From Fibrobacteria bacterium (GTDB taxonomy: Bacteria > Fibrobacterota > Fibrobacteria > UBA5070): 64,000 nucleotides of DNA. Both the position numbers and the translations under genes were made by a program. Under the pieces are notes generated by a model. That model saw nothing but the letters and a program-made list of their open reading frames with translations, was not told the DNA's origin and made no database searches. Positions 38,620 through 50,662 of this stretch are shown here, in pieces. The stretch's first letter is position 1, and every line of letters starts with the position of its first letter. Location: contig JACKCV010000001.1 in the NCBI GenBank assembly GCA_020633825.1, forward strand, positions 356,001 through 420,000, given 5' to 3'.

Positions 38620-40614
38620 ATGTCGGAGACATTGAGGAATCTTGGGATCGTGGCCCACGTCGACGCTGGAAAGACGACCCTCTCGGAGCAGCTCCTGCTC
38701 CTCGGCGGCGCCATTCGACAGGCGGGTAGGGTGGACGAAGGTTTGGCCACGATGGACTACCTGCGCGAGGAGCAACGACGCGGGATCACGATTCGGGCAG
38801 GATTGGCCAGCTTCTCCTGGAAGGGAGTCCGGATCAATTTCATCGACACTCCGGGCCACATGGATTTTGGGCTGGAAGTGGAGCGTTCGCTTCGGGCCTT
38901 GGATGCGGCCATCGTGGTCGTCTGCGGAGTCCGTGGGGTGGAGCCCCGAACCCGGGCCATCTGGTCCCTGTGCGATCGATACGACACACCCCGCGTGGCT
39001 TGGGTCAACAAGCTGGATGTCGCGGGCTCCGATTTTCCCGGAACGGTTCTCGAACTGGAGGACGTGTTCGGGATTCCTGCCGTGCCCGTCGATTGGCCCT
39101 TCTTTCACCAAGGAGCGTTCCAAGGCTCCGTGGATCTCGTGTCGGGACGAGCCTCCCTCCTGGTGGAGGGACGCATGGTTCGCTCCGAAGCCATTCCGCC
39201 GGCTTGGATGCCCACGGTCGAGCCAGCGAGGGAGCGACTCCTCGACCAGGCCTCGCGGTTCGACGACGAACTGATGCAGATTCTGCTCGAAGAACAAACC
39301 CCTTCTCCGACCCAGATCCGCAGGGGCTTGAGACGAGGGATTGCCCAGCACAAGATTCTGCCGGTCTGTGGTGGCTCGGCACTTCGAGGATGGAATGCGG
39401 AGGCGCTTCTGGATCAGTGCGCGCTCCTGATCCCCCCTCCTCGGTCCCCCAAGGGTCTGGAAGCGCACCCGGGGATCGGATTCGTTTTCAAGACGAGCCA
39501 GGAGCCGGGGAATCCTCCCGTCGTGCTCGTTCGAACCATCGCGGGCCATTTCGAAGTCGGCGACTGGATCCGGAAGCCAGGGCAATCCGACCGGCACCCG
39601 ATCCAGGGAATGCACATCGTGTTTGCCGATCGCCTGGACCCGATTCTCGAGGTGGGGCCGGGGGATTTCGCCGCCATGGAGCTGGACGGGCCATGGCGGG
39701 CGGGAGACACGATCCTGATCGCCGATGGGGAAGATCACGTCGTCCGGTTCGAAGCGAGCCTTTCCACGGTCCTGGAGCTGGCCATCGAAGCGGAAAATGA
39801 ACCAGCGTCCAACCTCATCGGTCCAGTCCTCCGCAAATGGGCGGATGAAGACGGAGCGATCGAAGTCCTCCTGGAGCCGGCCACGGGGCGCTGGCTGGTC
39901 CGAGGCCAGGGTGAACTCCAGCTCGACATCCTCGTTTCCAGGCTCCGCGAGGAAGTGGGCGAAATCTTCCAGTGTGGAACCCCTCAGGTCATGCACCGGG
40001 AGAGGATCACCAGGAATACCGCCCCGGTGGAGATCCAAACCATCTGGGAAGGGAGATCTTTCCAGCTGGAGGTGGCGGTGGAGCCTTCCGGACAGAAGGA
40101 AATCATCTGGAAATCGCCGGTGCGCGAAGGGATTCAGGCCGCCGTCGAGGCTTCCATCGAGAAAACATCCGGCGACGGGGTCGTGGGAAAAGGACGATTG
40201 GATGCCGTACGATGGGAATTGACCGTCCTGCGCGACGAACTCGTCCCACCATGGGTGGCCAAACAGCTCCTGGATCACCACGGGCCGGAAATTCTCCGTG
40301 ATGCCGGGGCTGTCGCCGAATCCCCACAGGTGCGCGTGCAGGTGCACACCCCCTTGGAGCACGTCGGGAACATCACCCGGGAGCTTCAAACCAGGGGGGT
40401 GGCGATCCAAGGCGTTGACACACAACGAAATGGGGCGATTATTTCCGCACTTTCCCCCTTGGAGAGGATGTTGGGATGTTCTAAATTGCTCCTCTCTCTT
40501 TCCAAAGGGCAGGCGAATACCACGCTGATGCCTGGCGGTTGGGTGGCCGAGTCGGTGACAAGCCGAGACCCCTCCCAAAAAGACATCTCTGGATCGACAA
40601 CCAAGGGTTCTTGA
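38620..40614 (+). CDS. divergent EF-G-family translational GTPase (EF-G-like/ribosome-protection-like)
   Basis: The 664-residue protein has all GTPase motifs: [10 protein letters not shown] (12-21), RGITI (54-58), DTPGHMDF (76-83) and NKLD (130-133). It lies exactly where fusA usually sits, but it is shorter than EF-G (about 690-700), and domain IV lacks the normal long loop region and the GYPxxD-type segment. Its early residues ([32 protein letters not shown]) look intermediate between EF-G and TetM-type ribosomal protection proteins. A canonical fusA must be elsewhere if this is not the translocase. ATG 38620 follows CCGGAGAACC. It is separated from rpsG by a terminator and ends one base before tuf copy 2, so it is co-transcribed with tuf and the S10 operon. 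Confidence 0.85.
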   Translation: MSETLRNLGIVAHVDAGKTTLSEQLLLLGGAIRQAGRVDEGLATMDYLREEQRRGITIRAGLASFSWKGVRINFIDTPGHMDFGLEVERSLRALDAAIVVVCGVRGVEPRTRAIWSLCDRYDTPRVAWVNKLDVAGSDFPGTVLELEDVFGIPAVPVDWPFFHQGAFQGSVDLVSGRASLLVEGRMVRSEAIPPAWMPTVEPARERLLDQASRFDDELMQILLEEQTPSPTQIRRGLRRGIAQHKILPVCGGSALRGWNAEALLDQCALLIPPPRSPKGLEAHPGIGFVFKTSQEPGNPPVVLVRTIAGHFEVGDWIRKPGQSDRHPIQGMHIVFADRLDPILEVGPGDFAAMELDGPWRAGDTILIADGEDHVVRFEASLSTVLELAIEAENEPASNLIGPVLRKWADEDGAIEVLLEPATGRWLVRGQGELQLDILVSRLREEVGEIFQCGTPQVMHRERITRNTAPVEIQTIWEGRSFQLEVAVEPSGQKEIIWKSPVREGIQAAVEASIEKTSGDGVVGKGRLDAVRWELTVLRDELVPPWVAKQLLDHHGPEILRDAGAVAESPQVRVQVHTPLEHVGNITRELQTRGVAIQGVDTQRNGAIISALSPLERMLGCSKLLLSLSKGQANTTLMPGGWVAESVTSRDPSQKDISGSTTKGS

Positions 40615-40615
40615 C

Positions 40616-41809
<1,194 letters not shown>

Positions 41810-41840
41810 TCGGCGCCGAAATCAAATCCTGAAGTAAGAC

Positions 41841-42149
<309 letters not shown>

Positions 42150-42152
42150 GCC

Positions 42153-42770
42153 ATGAAGGGCATTCTCGGTAAAAAGCTCGGCATGAGCCAGTTGTTCCTC
42201 GAGGACGGTTCCGCCCTTGGCGTCACCGTGATCGAGGCTGGTCCGTGCAAGGTCACGCAGATCCGTTCCGCCGACAACGACGGCTACGAAGCGGTCCAGG
42301 TCGGTTACGGCGCTCGCAAGGCCAAGAACGTCTCCAAGGCGGAATTGGGCCACTTCGCGAAGTCCGGTCTCGAGACCGCTCCCGCGTTCGTGATGGAATT
42401 CCCCATCGAAGGCGAAACTCCTTCGGTCGGCGCCGAATTCACCGTTTCGGACTTCGAAGGCGTCAAGACGGTTTCCGTCCGTGGCACCTCCAAGGGACGC
42501 GGCTTCGCAGGCACCATCAAGCGGCACAACTTCCGCCGCGGACGCGAGACTCACGGTAACGTGAACCATCGCGCTCCCGGTTCGGTCGGTCAGCACACCT
42601 ACCCGGCTCGCACGATCCCCGGCAAGAAGTTGCCCGGTCACTACGGCGCGGCGTCCTGCACGGTTCGCAACCTGCAGTTGGTGCGCATCGATGCCGAAAA
42701 CAACCTCCTCTATATCCGCGGCGCCGTTCCTGGCCCGATCAACGGACTTCTGATCGTGGAGAAGAACTGA
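42153..42770 (+). CDS. rplC: 50S ribosomal protein L3
   Basis: The 205-residue protein starts MKGILGKKLGMSQLF and contains GTSKGRGFAGTIKRHNFRRG and the loop HGNVNHRAPGSVGQ that reaches the peptidyl transferase centre. Its TGA overlaps the rplD ATG (TGATG). Confidence 0.98.
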   Translation: MKGILGKKLGMSQLFLEDGSALGVTVIEAGPCKVTQIRSADNDGYEAVQVGYGARKAKNVSKAELGHFAKSGLETAPAFVMEFPIEGETPSVGAEFTVSDFEGVKTVSVRGTSKGRGFAGTIKRHNFRRGRETHGNVNHRAPGSVGQHTYPARTIPGKKLPGHYGAASCTVRNLQLVRIDAENNLLYIRGAVPGPINGLLIVEKN

Positions 42771-43402
42771 TGGCCAAGGCGTCTCTCTACACGCCCGCTG
42801 GCGTGAAAACCGGTGAGATCGATCTCCCCGAGGAAGTGTTCGCGCAGCCCGTGAACGAAGCTCTGCTCCATGAAGCCGTTGTGGTCCACATGGCCAAGCA
42901 GCGTCAGGGCACCGCCCAGGGCAAGAATCGCGCACTCGTTTCCGGCACCAACAAGAAGCCATTCAAGCAGAAGGGAACCGGTCGCGCCCGCCAGGGTCGT
43001 TCCACCTCCCCCTTGAACGTCCGAGGCGGCAAGCCCTTCGCTCCCGTTGCCCACAAGTACGTCCGCAAGTTGAATGCGAAGGCCAAGACCGGCGCTTTGG
43101 TTTCGGCCCTGAGCCTGCGTGCGGGCGCCGGCAACGTCGTGGTGTTCGAGGACTTGGCTCCCGAGGCCCCCAAGACCAAGGAATTCGTCGGCGTTCTGAA
43201 GGCTGCCAGCCTTTCCGACCGCAAGGCGCTGGTCCTGGTCGCCGAACAGAATAAGAATCTGGACCTCGCGTCCCGCAACATCCCCGATGTGAGCTTGGTT
43301 CGCAGCCAAGACGTCAACGTCTACGATGTCATGTGGGCCGACACCGTGGTCGTCACTCGCAAGGCACTTGAGGCTCTGAAGGCCCGCAAGGAGGCCGCAT
43401 GA
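42770..43402 (+). CDS. rplD: 50S ribosomal protein L4
   Basis: The 210-residue protein has the exit-tunnel loop KPFKQKGTGRARQGRSTSP and a C-terminal globular region. L4 represses the S10 operon in E. coli, but no equivalent leader is evident here. The stop overlaps the rplW start (ATGA). Confidence 0.97.
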   Translation: MAKASLYTPAGVKTGEIDLPEEVFAQPVNEALLHEAVVVHMAKQRQGTAQGKNRALVSGTNKKPFKQKGTGRARQGRSTSPLNVRGGKPFAPVAHKYVRKLNAKAKTGALVSALSLRAGAGNVVVFEDLAPEAPKTKEFVGVLKAASLSDRKALVLVAEQNKNLDLASRNIPDVSLVRSQDVNVYDVMWADTVVVTRKALEALKARKEAA

Positions 43403-43689
43403 AGCACGCAGGTCAAATCCTTGTTCGTCCGATCGTGACCGAAAAGAGCACGCTCCAGCGCTACGCCGGAAGCCTCTACACTTTCGAAGTCTCGACGAAC
43501 GCGAACAAGTTCGAAATCGCCCAGGCCATCGAGAAGGCCTTCGGGGTTCAGGTGGAAAGCGTTCGCACCGCATCCTTCCTGGGCAAGGTCAAGCGCGTGC
43601 GTAAGGGTGTCGGCTCCCGTTCCGACTGGAAGAAGGCCTTCGTGGCTCTGGCTGAAGGCCAGACCATCGAAGCGCTCGAGGGAGTCTGA
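43399..43689 (+). CDS. rplW: 50S ribosomal protein L23
   Basis: The 96-residue protein at the tunnel exit shows ILVRPIVTEKSTL and FEVSTNANKFEIAQAIEKAFGV. It docks trigger factor and SRP. It is translationally coupled to rplD by a four-base overlap. Confidence 0.97.
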   Translation: MKHAGQILVRPIVTEKSTLQRYAGSLYTFEVSTNANKFEIAQAIEKAFGVQVESVRTASFLGKVKRVRKGVGSRSDWKKAFVALAEGQTIEALEGV

Positions 43690-43692
43690 TCC

Positions 43693-44523
43693 ATGGCCCT
43701 CAAGTCGTTCAATCCGCTTACCCCGGTGCAGCGTTACAAGACCGTGTCCGATTTCTCGGACATCACCGCGACCGAGCCCTTCAAGGCCCTCACCGAAGGC
43801 AAGAAGCGCACCGGTGGTCGCAACGCCCACGGACACATCACCTCCCGTCGTCGTGGCGGTGGTGCGAAGAAGCTCTACCGTTTCATCGACTTCAAGCGCA
43901 ATCGCGAGGGTGTCGTCGCCACGGTCGAGACCATCGAATACGATCCGAATCGCTCGGCCCGTATCGCCCTGGTCCGCTACATCGACGGGCAGCGTCGCTA
44001 CGTTCTGGCACCCCTCGGCTTCGTCGTCGGCCGCCAGATCGTCTCGGGCCCCACTGCTCCTCCCGAAGTCGGCAATGCGATGCCTCTGGAGAAGGTGCCC
44101 CTCGGCACCATGATCCACAACATCGAACTGACTCCGGGCAAGGGTGGCCAAATGGTCCGTTCCGCGGGCACCTTGGCCGAATTGGTCGCTCGCGGCGACG
44201 ACGGTTATGTGACCGTCAAGCTGCCTTCGGGCGAATACCGGAAGATCCTCGGTCGTTGCTACGCGACGATCGGGCAGGTCGGAAACCTGGAGCACGAGAA
44301 TATCGCGCTGGGTTCCGCCGGCCGCAATCGTCACCTGGGTCGCCGTCCCAAGGTTCGTGGCGTCGCCATGAACCCTGTCGATCACCCGATGGGTGGTGGT
44401 GAAGGCAAGACCTCCGGTGGTCGTCATCCATGCTCTCCCTGGGGCAAGCCAGCCAAGGGTGGGAAGACTCGTAACAACAAACGCACGGACAAGTTCATCG
44501 TCCGCTCGCGGCACGCCAAGTAA
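43693..44523 (+). CDS. rplB: 50S ribosomal protein L2
   Basis: The 276-residue protein contains the conserved His of the peptidyl transferase region in [20 protein letters not shown], and the OB/SH3-like core ([20 protein letters not shown]). Length is typical. Confidence 0.98.
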   Translation: MALKSFNPLTPVQRYKTVSDFSDITATEPFKALTEGKKRTGGRNAHGHITSRRRGGGAKKLYRFIDFKRNREGVVATVETIEYDPNRSARIALVRYIDGQRRYVLAPLGFVVGRQIVSGPTAPPEVGNAMPLEKVPLGTMIHNIELTPGKGGQMVRSAGTLAELVARGDDGYVTVKLPSGEYRKILGRCYATIGQVGNLEHENIALGSAGRNRHLGRRPKVRGVAMNPVDHPMGGGEGKTSGGRHPCSPWGKPAKGGKTRNNKRTDKFIVRSRHAK

Positions 44524-44538
44524 CGGAGAACATCGGAC

Positions 44539-44820
44539 ATGTCCCGCTCTCTCAAGAAAGGCGCCTTCGTCGACTCCCACCTTCTGAAGAAGGCCGAGGA
44601 CGCAGCCGCGTCCGGGAAGAAGGCTCCCATCAAGACCTGGTCGCGCCGCTCGACGGTTGTCCCCCAGTTCGTTGGAATCACATTCGCCGTCCACAATGGC
44701 AAGCAGTTCCTGCCGGTGTACGTGTCGGAGAACATGGTCGGGCACAAGCTCGGCGAATTCTCCCCGACCCGCACCTTCAAGGGCCACACTGCCAGCAAGA
44801 ACGAAAAGGGCAAGAGATAA
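44539..44820 (+). CDS. rpsS: 30S ribosomal protein S19
   Basis: The 93-residue protein starts [18 protein letters not shown] and ends with [23 protein letters not shown] residues. It forms a complex with S13 in the 30S head. Its TAA overlaps the rplV ATG. Confidence 0.97.
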   Translation: MSRSLKKGAFVDSHLLKKAEDAAASGKKAPIKTWSRRSTVVPQFVGITFAVHNGKQFLPVYVSENMVGHKLGEFSPTRTFKGHTASKNEKGKR

Positions 44821-45164
44821 TGGAAGCGCTTGCCAAATCCCGCCACGTGCGGTCGTCCGCTCCCAAGCTTCGTATCGTCGCCAAGCACGTGAAGGGTGTC
44901 GGAGTCAACCAGGCTCTCGTCACCTTGCACTCCCTGGCTCGTCGGAACAAAGGCGCCTACCTTCTCGAAAAGACCCTCAAGTCCGCCCTGGCCAACTTCC
45001 AGGTCAAGGACGTCGATGGCGTCGTCGATCTCGATCGCGTGAAGGTCAAAACCGTCATGATCGACGAAGGTCCCTTGATGAAGCGCATCCGTCCGCATGC
45101 CCAAGGACGCGCCTTCAGGATCCTGAAGAAGCTCAGCCACATCACCGTCGTCGTGTCGGACTAA
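44820..45164 (+). CDS. rplV: 50S ribosomal protein L22
   Basis: The 114-residue protein lines the exit tunnel with its beta hairpin ([20 protein letters not shown]). Starts [20 protein letters not shown]. The ATG overlaps the rpsS stop. Confidence 0.96.
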   Translation: MEALAKSRHVRSSAPKLRIVAKHVKGVGVNQALVTLHSLARRNKGAYLLEKTLKSALANFQVKDVDGVVDLDRVKVKTVMIDEGPLMKRIRPHAQGRAFRILKKLSHITVVVSD

Positions 45165-45177
45165 GGGAGCCAAGAGA

Positions 45178-45843
45178 ATGGGTCAGAAAGCACAACCGAC
45201 CGGCCTCCGCCTTGGTATCATCCGCACGTGGAATTCCAAGTGGTACGCCGAAGGCAAGCAGTACTCGGATCTCATCTACGAGGACATGCTGCTGCGCCGT
45301 TACATCAAGAAGCGTCTCCAGCACGCCTCCATCTCCTCCGTGGGGATCGAGCGCACCGTCAAGAAGGTGATCGTCAACATCTTCACCGCTCGCCCCGGCA
45401 TCGTGATCGGGAAGAAGGGTGAAGAAGTCGAGCGCCTCAAGGGTGAGCTCCAGCACCTTACCGGCAAAGAGATCTACATCAACATCCGCGAGATCAAGCG
45501 TCCCGAAACGGACGCCGCGCTCGTGGCCGAAAACATCGCCAAGCAGCTCGAGAAGCGCGTCGCGTTCCGCCGTACCATGAAGAAGGCCATTTCCACGGCC
45601 ATGCGTCTGGGTGCCGAGGGAATCAAGGTCGTCTGCTCCGGTCGTCTGGGTGGTGCCGAAATCGCTCGTACCGAGAAGTACCGCGATGGACGCATTCCTC
45701 TCCACACGCTCCGCGCCGACATCGACTATGCAACCGCGACTGCTCACACTCCTTCGGGAACGATCGGTGTGAAAGTCTGGATCTGCAAGGGCGAGATCAT
45801 CCGTCGCAATCGTTCGGGCGAAGAAGCCGGACAGGAGGCCTGA
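45178..45843 (+). CDS. rpsC: 30S ribosomal protein S3
   Basis: The 221-residue protein has the KH domain ([17 protein letters not shown]) and the C-terminal RCK of the mRNA entry site ([20 protein letters not shown]). A conserved start [18 protein letters not shown] is present. Confidence 0.98.
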   Translation: MGQKAQPTGLRLGIIRTWNSKWYAEGKQYSDLIYEDMLLRRYIKKRLQHASISSVGIERTVKKVIVNIFTARPGIVIGKKGEEVERLKGELQHLTGKEIYINIREIKRPETDAALVAENIAKQLEKRVAFRRTMKKAISTAMRLGAEGIKVVCSGRLGGAEIARTEKYRDGRIPLHTLRADIDYATATAHTPSGTIGVKVWICKGEIIRRNRSGEEAGQEA

Positions 45844-45846
45844 TCC

Positions 45847-46260
45847 ATGCTCAGCCCCAAGCGCGTTAAGCATCGCAAGGTGATGCGCGGCCACATGAAG
45901 GGTATGGCGACTCGCGGATGCGACGTCTCCTTCGGCGAATTCGGACTCCAGGCCATCGAAGAGGCTTGGATCACCAATCGTCAGATCGAAGCCGCTCGTA
46001 TCACCATGACTCGCCACATGAAGCGCGGTGGCAAGGTCTGGATCCGCATCTTCCCGGACAAGCCCTTCACCAAGAAGCCCGCCGAAACTCGAATGGGTTC
46101 CGGAAAGGGTGCCGTTGAGGGATGGGTCGCCGTCGTTCAACCGGGCCGCGTGATGTTCGAAGTCGGCGGCGTGCCGGAGAAGCTCGCCAAGGAAGCTCTC
46201 GAACTGGCCGCCCAGAAGCTGCCAATCAAGTGCAAGATCCAGGGAGTCGATACCCTATGA
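45847..46260 (+). CDS. rplP: 50S ribosomal protein L16
   Basis: The 137-residue protein starts [20 protein letters not shown] and includes [20 protein letters not shown] and [15 protein letters not shown] near the A-site tRNA. The stop overlaps the rpmC ATG. Confidence 0.98.
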   Translation: MLSPKRVKHRKVMRGHMKGMATRGCDVSFGEFGLQAIEEAWITNRQIEAARITMTRHMKRGGKVWIRIFPDKPFTKKPAETRMGSGKGAVEGWVAVVQPGRVMFEVGGVPEKLAKEALELAAQKLPIKCKIQGVDTL

Positions 46261-46463
46261 AGACCAAGAACGCCGCCGACCTCCGGGGCCTCGAAGTCGC
46301 CACCCTGCGGGAGAAGCTGGTCGAGGCGCAAGACGCCCTGTTCCAGAAGAAGTTGCAGCACAGTCTCGGAAAGCTGGAGAACCCGGCTTCCATCAGTCTG
46401 GCTCGCCGCGACATCGCCCGAATCAAGACAATCATCACTGAAAAGGCCAAGGTGAACGGATGA
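46257..46463 (+). CDS. rpmC: 50S ribosomal protein L29
   Basis: This 68-residue helical hairpin protein sits at the tunnel exit beside L23. The pattern [20 protein letters not shown] and [17 protein letters not shown] is typical. ATG 46257 overlaps the rplP stop; an earlier in-frame start would overlap rplP deeply and is rejected. Confidence 0.95.
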   Translation: MKTKNAADLRGLEVATLREKLVEAQDALFQKKLQHSLGKLENPASISLARRDIARIKTIITEKAKVNG

Positions 46464-46747
46464 GCGAGCCTCAGGTTGAAGTCTCCGAGACCGCCGACCG
46501 CGCGCGCCGCAAGGTTCTCGTTGGTCGCGTCATCAGCGACAAGATGGACAAAAGCATCACCGTAAGTGTCGAGCGGAAGCAGAAGCACCCGAAGTACGGG
46601 CGCATCGTGACGCTTTCCACCAAGGTCATGGCACACGACGAAGCCAACGACGCGCACGAAGGGGATCTGGTCGAAGTCATGGAGACTCGCCCGCTTTCCC
46701 TGCGCAAGCGCTGGCGCCTCGTCCGTGTCGTCGAGCGGAAGCGCTGA
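46460..46747 (+). CDS. rpsQ: 30S ribosomal protein S17
   Basis: The 95-residue OB-fold primary binder has [20 protein letters not shown] and a core ending [19 protein letters not shown]. The first ten residues are an acidic extension. Overlaps rpmC by four bases. Confidence 0.97.
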   Translation: MSEPQVEVSETADRARRKVLVGRVISDKMDKSITVSVERKQKHPKYGRIVTLSTKVMAHDEANDAHEGDLVEVMETRPLSLRKRWRLVRVVERKR

Positions 46748-46760
46748 GGAGGACCAAGGG

Positions 46761-47129
46761 ATGATTCAGCAGCAAACTCGACTCACGGTTGCCGACAACT
46801 CTGGTGCACGCGAAGTCATGTGCATCAAGGTTCTTGGCGGCTCCAAGCGCCGTTACGCCTCGGTGGGCGACGTCATCGTCGTCTCCGTCAAGGCAGCCAC
46901 CCCCGGTGCCCCGGTCAAAAAGGGTGCCGTCCAGAAGGCCGTGATTGTCCGCACCCGCAAGGCCGTGCGTCGCAAGGACGGCTCCTACGTTCGCTTCGGC
47001 GACAACGCCGCGGTCATCGTCAACGATGCTCGCGAACCCAAGGCCACCCGCATCTTCGGGCCGGTCGCTCGCGAACTCCGCGAACGCCAGTTCATGAAGA
47101 TCGTCTCTCTCGCACCGGAGGTCATCTGA
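46761..47129 (+). CDS. rplN: 50S ribosomal protein L14
   Basis: The 122-residue protein starts [20 protein letters not shown] and has [20 protein letters not shown] at the end. ATG 46761 follows GAGGAGGACC. It begins the spc-type gene order (L14-L24-L5-S14). Confidence 0.98.
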   Translation: MIQQQTRLTVADNSGAREVMCIKVLGGSKRRYASVGDVIVVSVKAATPGAPVKKGAVQKAVIVRTRKAVRRKDGSYVRFGDNAAVIVNDAREPKATRIFGPVARELRERQFMKIVSLAPEVI

Positions 47130-47131
47130 TC

Positions 47132-47443
47132 ATGGCGCTCAAGGTCAAGAAAGGCGACCGCGTGGTCGTACTGGCCGGCAAGGACAAGGGCAAGGAAGGA
47201 ATCATCCTGGAAGCCCGTCCCTCCGTCGGGAAAGTCGTTGTTGAAGGCGTGAACCAGGTCAAGAAGCATGTGAAGCCCTCGGCGCAGGACGCCAAGGGCG
47301 GCATCAAGACGATCGAAGCCGCCATCGACGCTTCCAACGTCATGCTTCTGGGCAAGGACGGCGCTCCGGTCCGCACCACTCGCCGACCCGATGCTTCGGG
47401 CAAGCGGATCCGCGTCGCCAAGGCGACCGGTGAAGCGGTCTGA
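47132..47443 (+). CDS. rplX: 50S ribosomal protein L24
   Basis: The 103-residue assembly initiator has the KOW segment [18 protein letters not shown] and the [16 protein letters not shown] motif. ATG 47132 follows CCGGAGGTC; two bases separate it from the rplN stop. Confidence 0.96.
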   Translation: MALKVKKGDRVVVLAGKDKGKEGIILEARPSVGKVVVEGVNQVKKHVKPSAQDAKGGIKTIEAAIDASNVMLLGKDGAPVRTTRRPDASGKRIRVAKATGEAV

Positions 47444-47456
47444 GAGGATCCAAGCA

Positions 47457-47999
47457 ATGAACCAGCTCAAAAAGAAGTACGTCGAGGAGACGGCTCCCGC
47501 AATCCGGGAGAAGTTCGGCCTCAAGAACGTGATGCAGACCCCCAAGCTCGAGAAGATCGTTCTCAACATGGGTGTGGGCGACGCAACACAGAATCCGAAG
47601 CTCATCGACGAAGCCGTCAAGGTGCTCGGGTCGATCACCGGCCAGAAGCCGGTGGTCACTCGCGCCAAGAAGGCGATCTCGAACTTCAAGCTGCGCGAAG
47701 GACAGGCTATCGGCGCCAAAGTCACTTTGCACGGCGTTCGTATGTTCGAATTCCTCGAGCGCTTGATTCACATCTCCCTGCCTCGCGTTCGCGACTTCCG
47801 TGGCGTTTCTCGCAAGGGGTTTGATGGCCGAGGCAATTACACCTTGGGCGTCAAGGAACAGATCATCTTCTTGGAAATCGACTTTGACAAGGTCGAGAAC
47901 ATCCTCGGAATGAACATCACCTTCGTCACCAGTGCCCCCAACGACGAGCAGGCCTACGCGCTGCTCGAGGGCCTGGGCATGCCCTTCCGCAGGAACTGA
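47457..47999 (+). CDS. rplE: 50S ribosomal protein L5
   Basis: The 180-residue 5S rRNA-binding protein contains [36 protein letters not shown] and [20 protein letters not shown] 47457 follows AGAGGATCC. Length is the norm. Confidence 0.98.
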   Translation: MNQLKKKYVEETAPAIREKFGLKNVMQTPKLEKIVLNMGVGDATQNPKLIDEAVKVLGSITGQKPVVTRAKKAISNFKLREGQAIGAKVTLHGVRMFEFLERLIHISLPRVRDFRGVSRKGFDGRGNYTLGVKEQIIFLEIDFDKVENILGMNITFVTSAPNDEQAYALLEGLGMPFRRN

Positions 48000-48007
48000 G
48001 GAATACC

Positions 48008-48193
48008 ATGGCAAGACGTGCAATGATCGAAAAGCAGCGGAAGACGCCCAAGTTCCGGGTGCGCCGCTACAACCGTTGCCGCCGCTGCGGCCGTCCCCGG
48101 GCATTCATCCGGGATTTCGGCCTCTGCAGGATCTGCTTCCGTGAGCTCGCGCTCACGGGCGATCTCCCCGGCGTCACCAAGGCTTCCTGGTAA
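48008..48193 (+). CDS. rpsN: 30S ribosomal protein S14, zinc-binding (type Z)
   Basis: The 61-residue short form has two CxxC pairs (CRRCGR and CRICFREL) that bind zinc. [19 protein letters not shown] starts it. The zinc form is common in Gram-positives and FCB bacteria, in contrast to the 101-residue form in proteobacteria. Confidence 0.97.
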   Translation: MARRAMIEKQRKTPKFRVRRYNRCRRCGRPRAFIRDFGLCRICFRELALTGDLPGVTKASW

Positions 48194-48213
48194 CGGGATC
48201 CGGAGACAATCGA

Positions 48214-48609
48214 ATGGCCAGCAGCGACCAGATCGGCGATTTCCTTACTCGCATTCGCAACGCCTCCATGGCGGGACACCGGACCGTTGACGTTCCGGCA
48301 TCCAACCTGAAGCGTGAGATTAGCAGGGTCCTTCTCGAATCGGGCTTCATCCGCAAGTTTGTGGTTGTCGACGATGGACGGCAGGGGATCATCAAAATCC
48401 TTCTCAAATACAACGGCCGCGTTCCTGTGATCCAGGGGCTCGAGCGCGTTTCCACTCCAGGCCGCCGTTTCTACGCCGGCGTGGACGAGATTCCCAAGGT
48501 CATCAACGGCCTTGGTTACGCAATCCTTTCCACCCCCAAGGGCGTTCTCACCGACAAGCAGTCGCGTGAAGCCAACGTCGGCGGGGAAATCCTCTGCAAG
48601 GTGTGGTGA
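48214..48609 (+). CDS. rpsH: 30S ribosomal protein S8
   Basis: The 131-residue protein shows DQIGDFLTRIRNASMAGHRT and a C-terminal STPKGVLTDKQSREANVGGE. It binds 16S helix 21 and in E. coli represses the spc operon. Ribosome binding site GGAG lies before ATG 48214. Confidence 0.97.
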   Translation: MASSDQIGDFLTRIRNASMAGHRTVDVPASNLKREISRVLLESGFIRKFVVVDDGRQGIIKILLKYNGRVPVIQGLERVSTPGRRFYAGVDEIPKVINGLGYAILSTPKGVLTDKQSREANVGGEILCKVW

Positions 48610-48610
48610 C

Positions 48611-49147
48611 ATGTCACGCGTAGGCAAGAATCCAGTGCCACTGCCCGAGAAGGTCAAAGCGACCCTTTCGGGACGCACCCTGACTGTGGAAGGCCCCAAG
48701 GGCAAGCTCAGTCACGAGGTCCATCCTTCCATCGATGTCTCCATCGGCGATGGCGAAATCGTGTTCACCCGTCCGTCGGACGCAGGCCCGATCAAGGCCC
48801 TTCATGGAACCCAGCGCGCCCTGACCGCCAACATGGTCAAGGGTGTCAGCGTGGGCTTCCGCAAGGACCTCGAGATCATCGGCGTCGGCTACCGTGGAGA
48901 GCAGAAGGGCAAGGGCATCACCTTGTTCCTCGGCTACTCCCACCCGGTGAACTTCGAGCCTCCTGCCACCGTCACGGTGAAGATCGAGGGGACGAACAAG
49001 GTCGTGGTCGAAGGCTGCAACAAGCAGGAAGTCGGCCAGGTTGCATCCGAAATTCGTGGCTTCCGCGCTCCCGAGCCCTACAAGGGCAAGGGTGTCAAGT
49101 ACAGCGACGAGACGATCCGCCGCAAGGCCGGTAAGAAGTCAGGATAA
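48611..49147 (+). CDS. rplF: 50S ribosomal protein L6
   Basis: The 178-residue protein starts [19 protein letters not shown] and has the [20 protein letters not shown] and [17 protein letters not shown] motifs. ATG 48611 overlaps nothing but lies one base after the rpsH stop. Confidence 0.98.
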   Translation: MSRVGKNPVPLPEKVKATLSGRTLTVEGPKGKLSHEVHPSIDVSIGDGEIVFTRPSDAGPIKALHGTQRALTANMVKGVSVGFRKDLEIIGVGYRGEQKGKGITLFLGYSHPVNFEPPATVTVKIEGTNKVVVEGCNKQEVGQVASEIRGFRAPEPYKGKGVKYSDETIRRKAGKKSG

Positions 49148-49161
49148 GGGGTCCACCAGCA

Positions 49162-49536
49162 ATGTCCAAGATCGCATCAACACGTGTAGCGGCTCGCATC
49201 GCTCGTCACGAGCGCGTCCGCAGCAAGGTTTCCGGCACCACCGAGCGTCCTCGTTTGTGCGTGCGTCGAAGCCTGAAGCACATGATCGCCCAGGTTATCG
49301 ACGACACCACCGGCGTCTCCATCGCCCAAATCAGCTCCGCTTCCGCCGCGGTGAAGGAAAAGGCTGGCTCCGAAGCCACCAAGACCGACATCTCCGCGAT
49401 CGTCGGCCAGCTGATCGCCGCCGCTGCCATTGAGAAGGGCATCAAATCCGTGGTTTTCGACCGCGGTGGATACGTTTACCACGGACGCGTGAAGGCTGTC
49501 GCCGAAGCCGCCCGTACCGCCGGACTGGAGTTCTGA
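49162..49536 (+). CDS. rplR: 50S ribosomal protein L18
   Basis: The 124-residue 5S rRNA-binding protein has [20 protein letters not shown] and the end [20 protein letters not shown]. Slightly longer N terminus than the 117-residue E. coli protein. Confidence 0.97.
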   Translation: MSKIASTRVAARIARHERVRSKVSGTTERPRLCVRRSLKHMIAQVIDDTTGVSIAQISSASAAVKEKAGSEATKTDISAIVGQLIAAAAIEKGIKSVVFDRGGYVYHGRVKAVAEAARTAGLEF

Positions 49537-49539
49537 TCC

Positions 49540-50031
49540 ATGGCTTTTGAACGCAACGAACTCAACGCTCCCATGGAAGGCGAATTCCAGGAGAAGGTCG
49601 TCTCCATCAACCGCGTGGCCAAGGTCGTCAAGGGCGGCCGCCGCTTCGGATTCAATGCTCTCGTCGTGGTCGGAAACGGCCAGGGCAAGGTCGGCATCGG
49701 TTCGGGCAAGGCCAACGACGTGGCGGAAGCCATTCGCAAGGGAACCGAGAACGCGCGCAAGCACGTGGTCGAGATCCCGATGTACAAGCACACCATCCCG
49801 CACGAAGTCTTCGCCAAATTCGGTGCCGCACGCATCGTGATGAAGCCGGCTTCCGAAGGTACCGGCGTCATCGCCGGTGGTGCCGCTCGCGCCGTGCTCG
49901 AATTGGCCGGCGTCCACAACATCCTCACGAAGCTGCTTGGGTCCACCAATCCGCACAACGTCGTGAAGGCCACCCTACAGGGTCTCCGCTCCATGCGTAC
50001 GCGCAAGGAGTATGAGACTCTCCGCGCCTGA
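49540..50031 (+). CDS. rpsE: 30S ribosomal protein S5
   Basis: The 163-residue protein has the dsRBD-like domain ([19 protein letters not shown]) and the central [21 protein letters not shown]5 lies at the mRNA entry channel. Confidence 0.98.
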   Translation: MAFERNELNAPMEGEFQEKVVSINRVAKVVKGGRRFGFNALVVVGNGQGKVGIGSGKANDVAEAIRKGTENARKHVVEIPMYKHTIPHEVFAKFGAARIVMKPASEGTGVIAGGAARAVLELAGVHNILTKLLGSTNPHNVVKATLQGLRSMRTRKEYETLRA

Positions 50032-50038
50032 GGCGAAC

Positions 50039-50224
50039 ATGACCAAGATTGAGATTACCCAGGTTCGCAGCACCGCTCGTTGCACGCAACCTCAGATCAT
50101 GACGATGGAGGCTCTCGGCCTCCGGCGTATCCGTCACAGCGTTGTGCATGAGGACTGCGTCCAATTGCGCGGCATGCTGCGGGTCGTCAACCATCTCGTT
50201 TCCGTGAAGGAAGTCAACTCGTGA
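50039..50224 (+). CDS. rpmD: 50S ribosomal protein L30
   Basis: The 61-residue protein starts MTKIEITQVRSTARCTQPQI and contains LGLRRIRHSVVHEDCVQLRG. ATG 50039 is chosen because the upstream in-frame residues overlap rpsE. Its TGA overlaps the rplO GTG. Confidence 0.95.
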   Translation: MTKIEITQVRSTARCTQPQIMTMEALGLRRIRHSVVHEDCVQLRGMLRVVNHLVSVKEVNS

Positions 50225-50661
50225 AGCTGAACCAGCTCAAGCCCCAGGCCGGGGCTCGCAAGGTGGCCAAGCGTCGTGGTCGGGGCGAAGGCTCCGGCAA
50301 CGGCGGCACGGCCGGACGCGGTCACAATGGCGACAAGGCTCGTTCCGGGCACAAGGCCAAGCGTGGGTTCGAAGGCGGTCAAATGCCTTTGCAGCGCCGC
50401 TTGCCCAAGCGCGGATTCAAGTCCCTCATCGAAGGGGCCCAGGAAGTCTCGCTCGCTCGGTTGGCCAGCTTGACCGCCATCGAATTCGATGTCGTCGCCC
50501 TCAAGAAGGCCGGCTTCATCCGTTCCATCGACGGCAAAGTCAAGGTCATCGGCAACGCCAAGCTCGAGCGCGCCATCACCGTCAAGGTGCATGCCGCTTC
50601 CGCCGGTGCGAAGGCTGCGATCGAGGCCGCTGGCGGCCGCGTCGAGATCATCGAGGGCTGA
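50221..50661 (+). CDS. rplO: 50S ribosomal protein L15
   Basis: The 146-residue protein starts at GTG 50221 and has the Gly/Arg-rich GRGEGSGNGGTAGRGHNG and the C-terminal VKVHAASAGAKAAIEAAGG. It is translationally coupled to rpmD by a GTGA overlap. Confidence 0.97.
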   Translation: MKLNQLKPQAGARKVAKRRGRGEGSGNGGTAGRGHNGDKARSGHKAKRGFEGGQMPLQRRLPKRGFKSLIEGAQEVSLARLASLTAIEFDVVALKKAGFIRSIDGKVKVIGNAKLERAITVKVHAASAGAKAAIEAAGGRVEIIEG

Positions 50662-50662
50662 G

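Noticed and set aside
38620..40614. Calling the EF-G-like gene a tetracycline resistance determinant
   Set aside because: It is only partly TetM-like, chromosomal, in a housekeeping cluster, and has no resistance-gene context; function cannot be stated.
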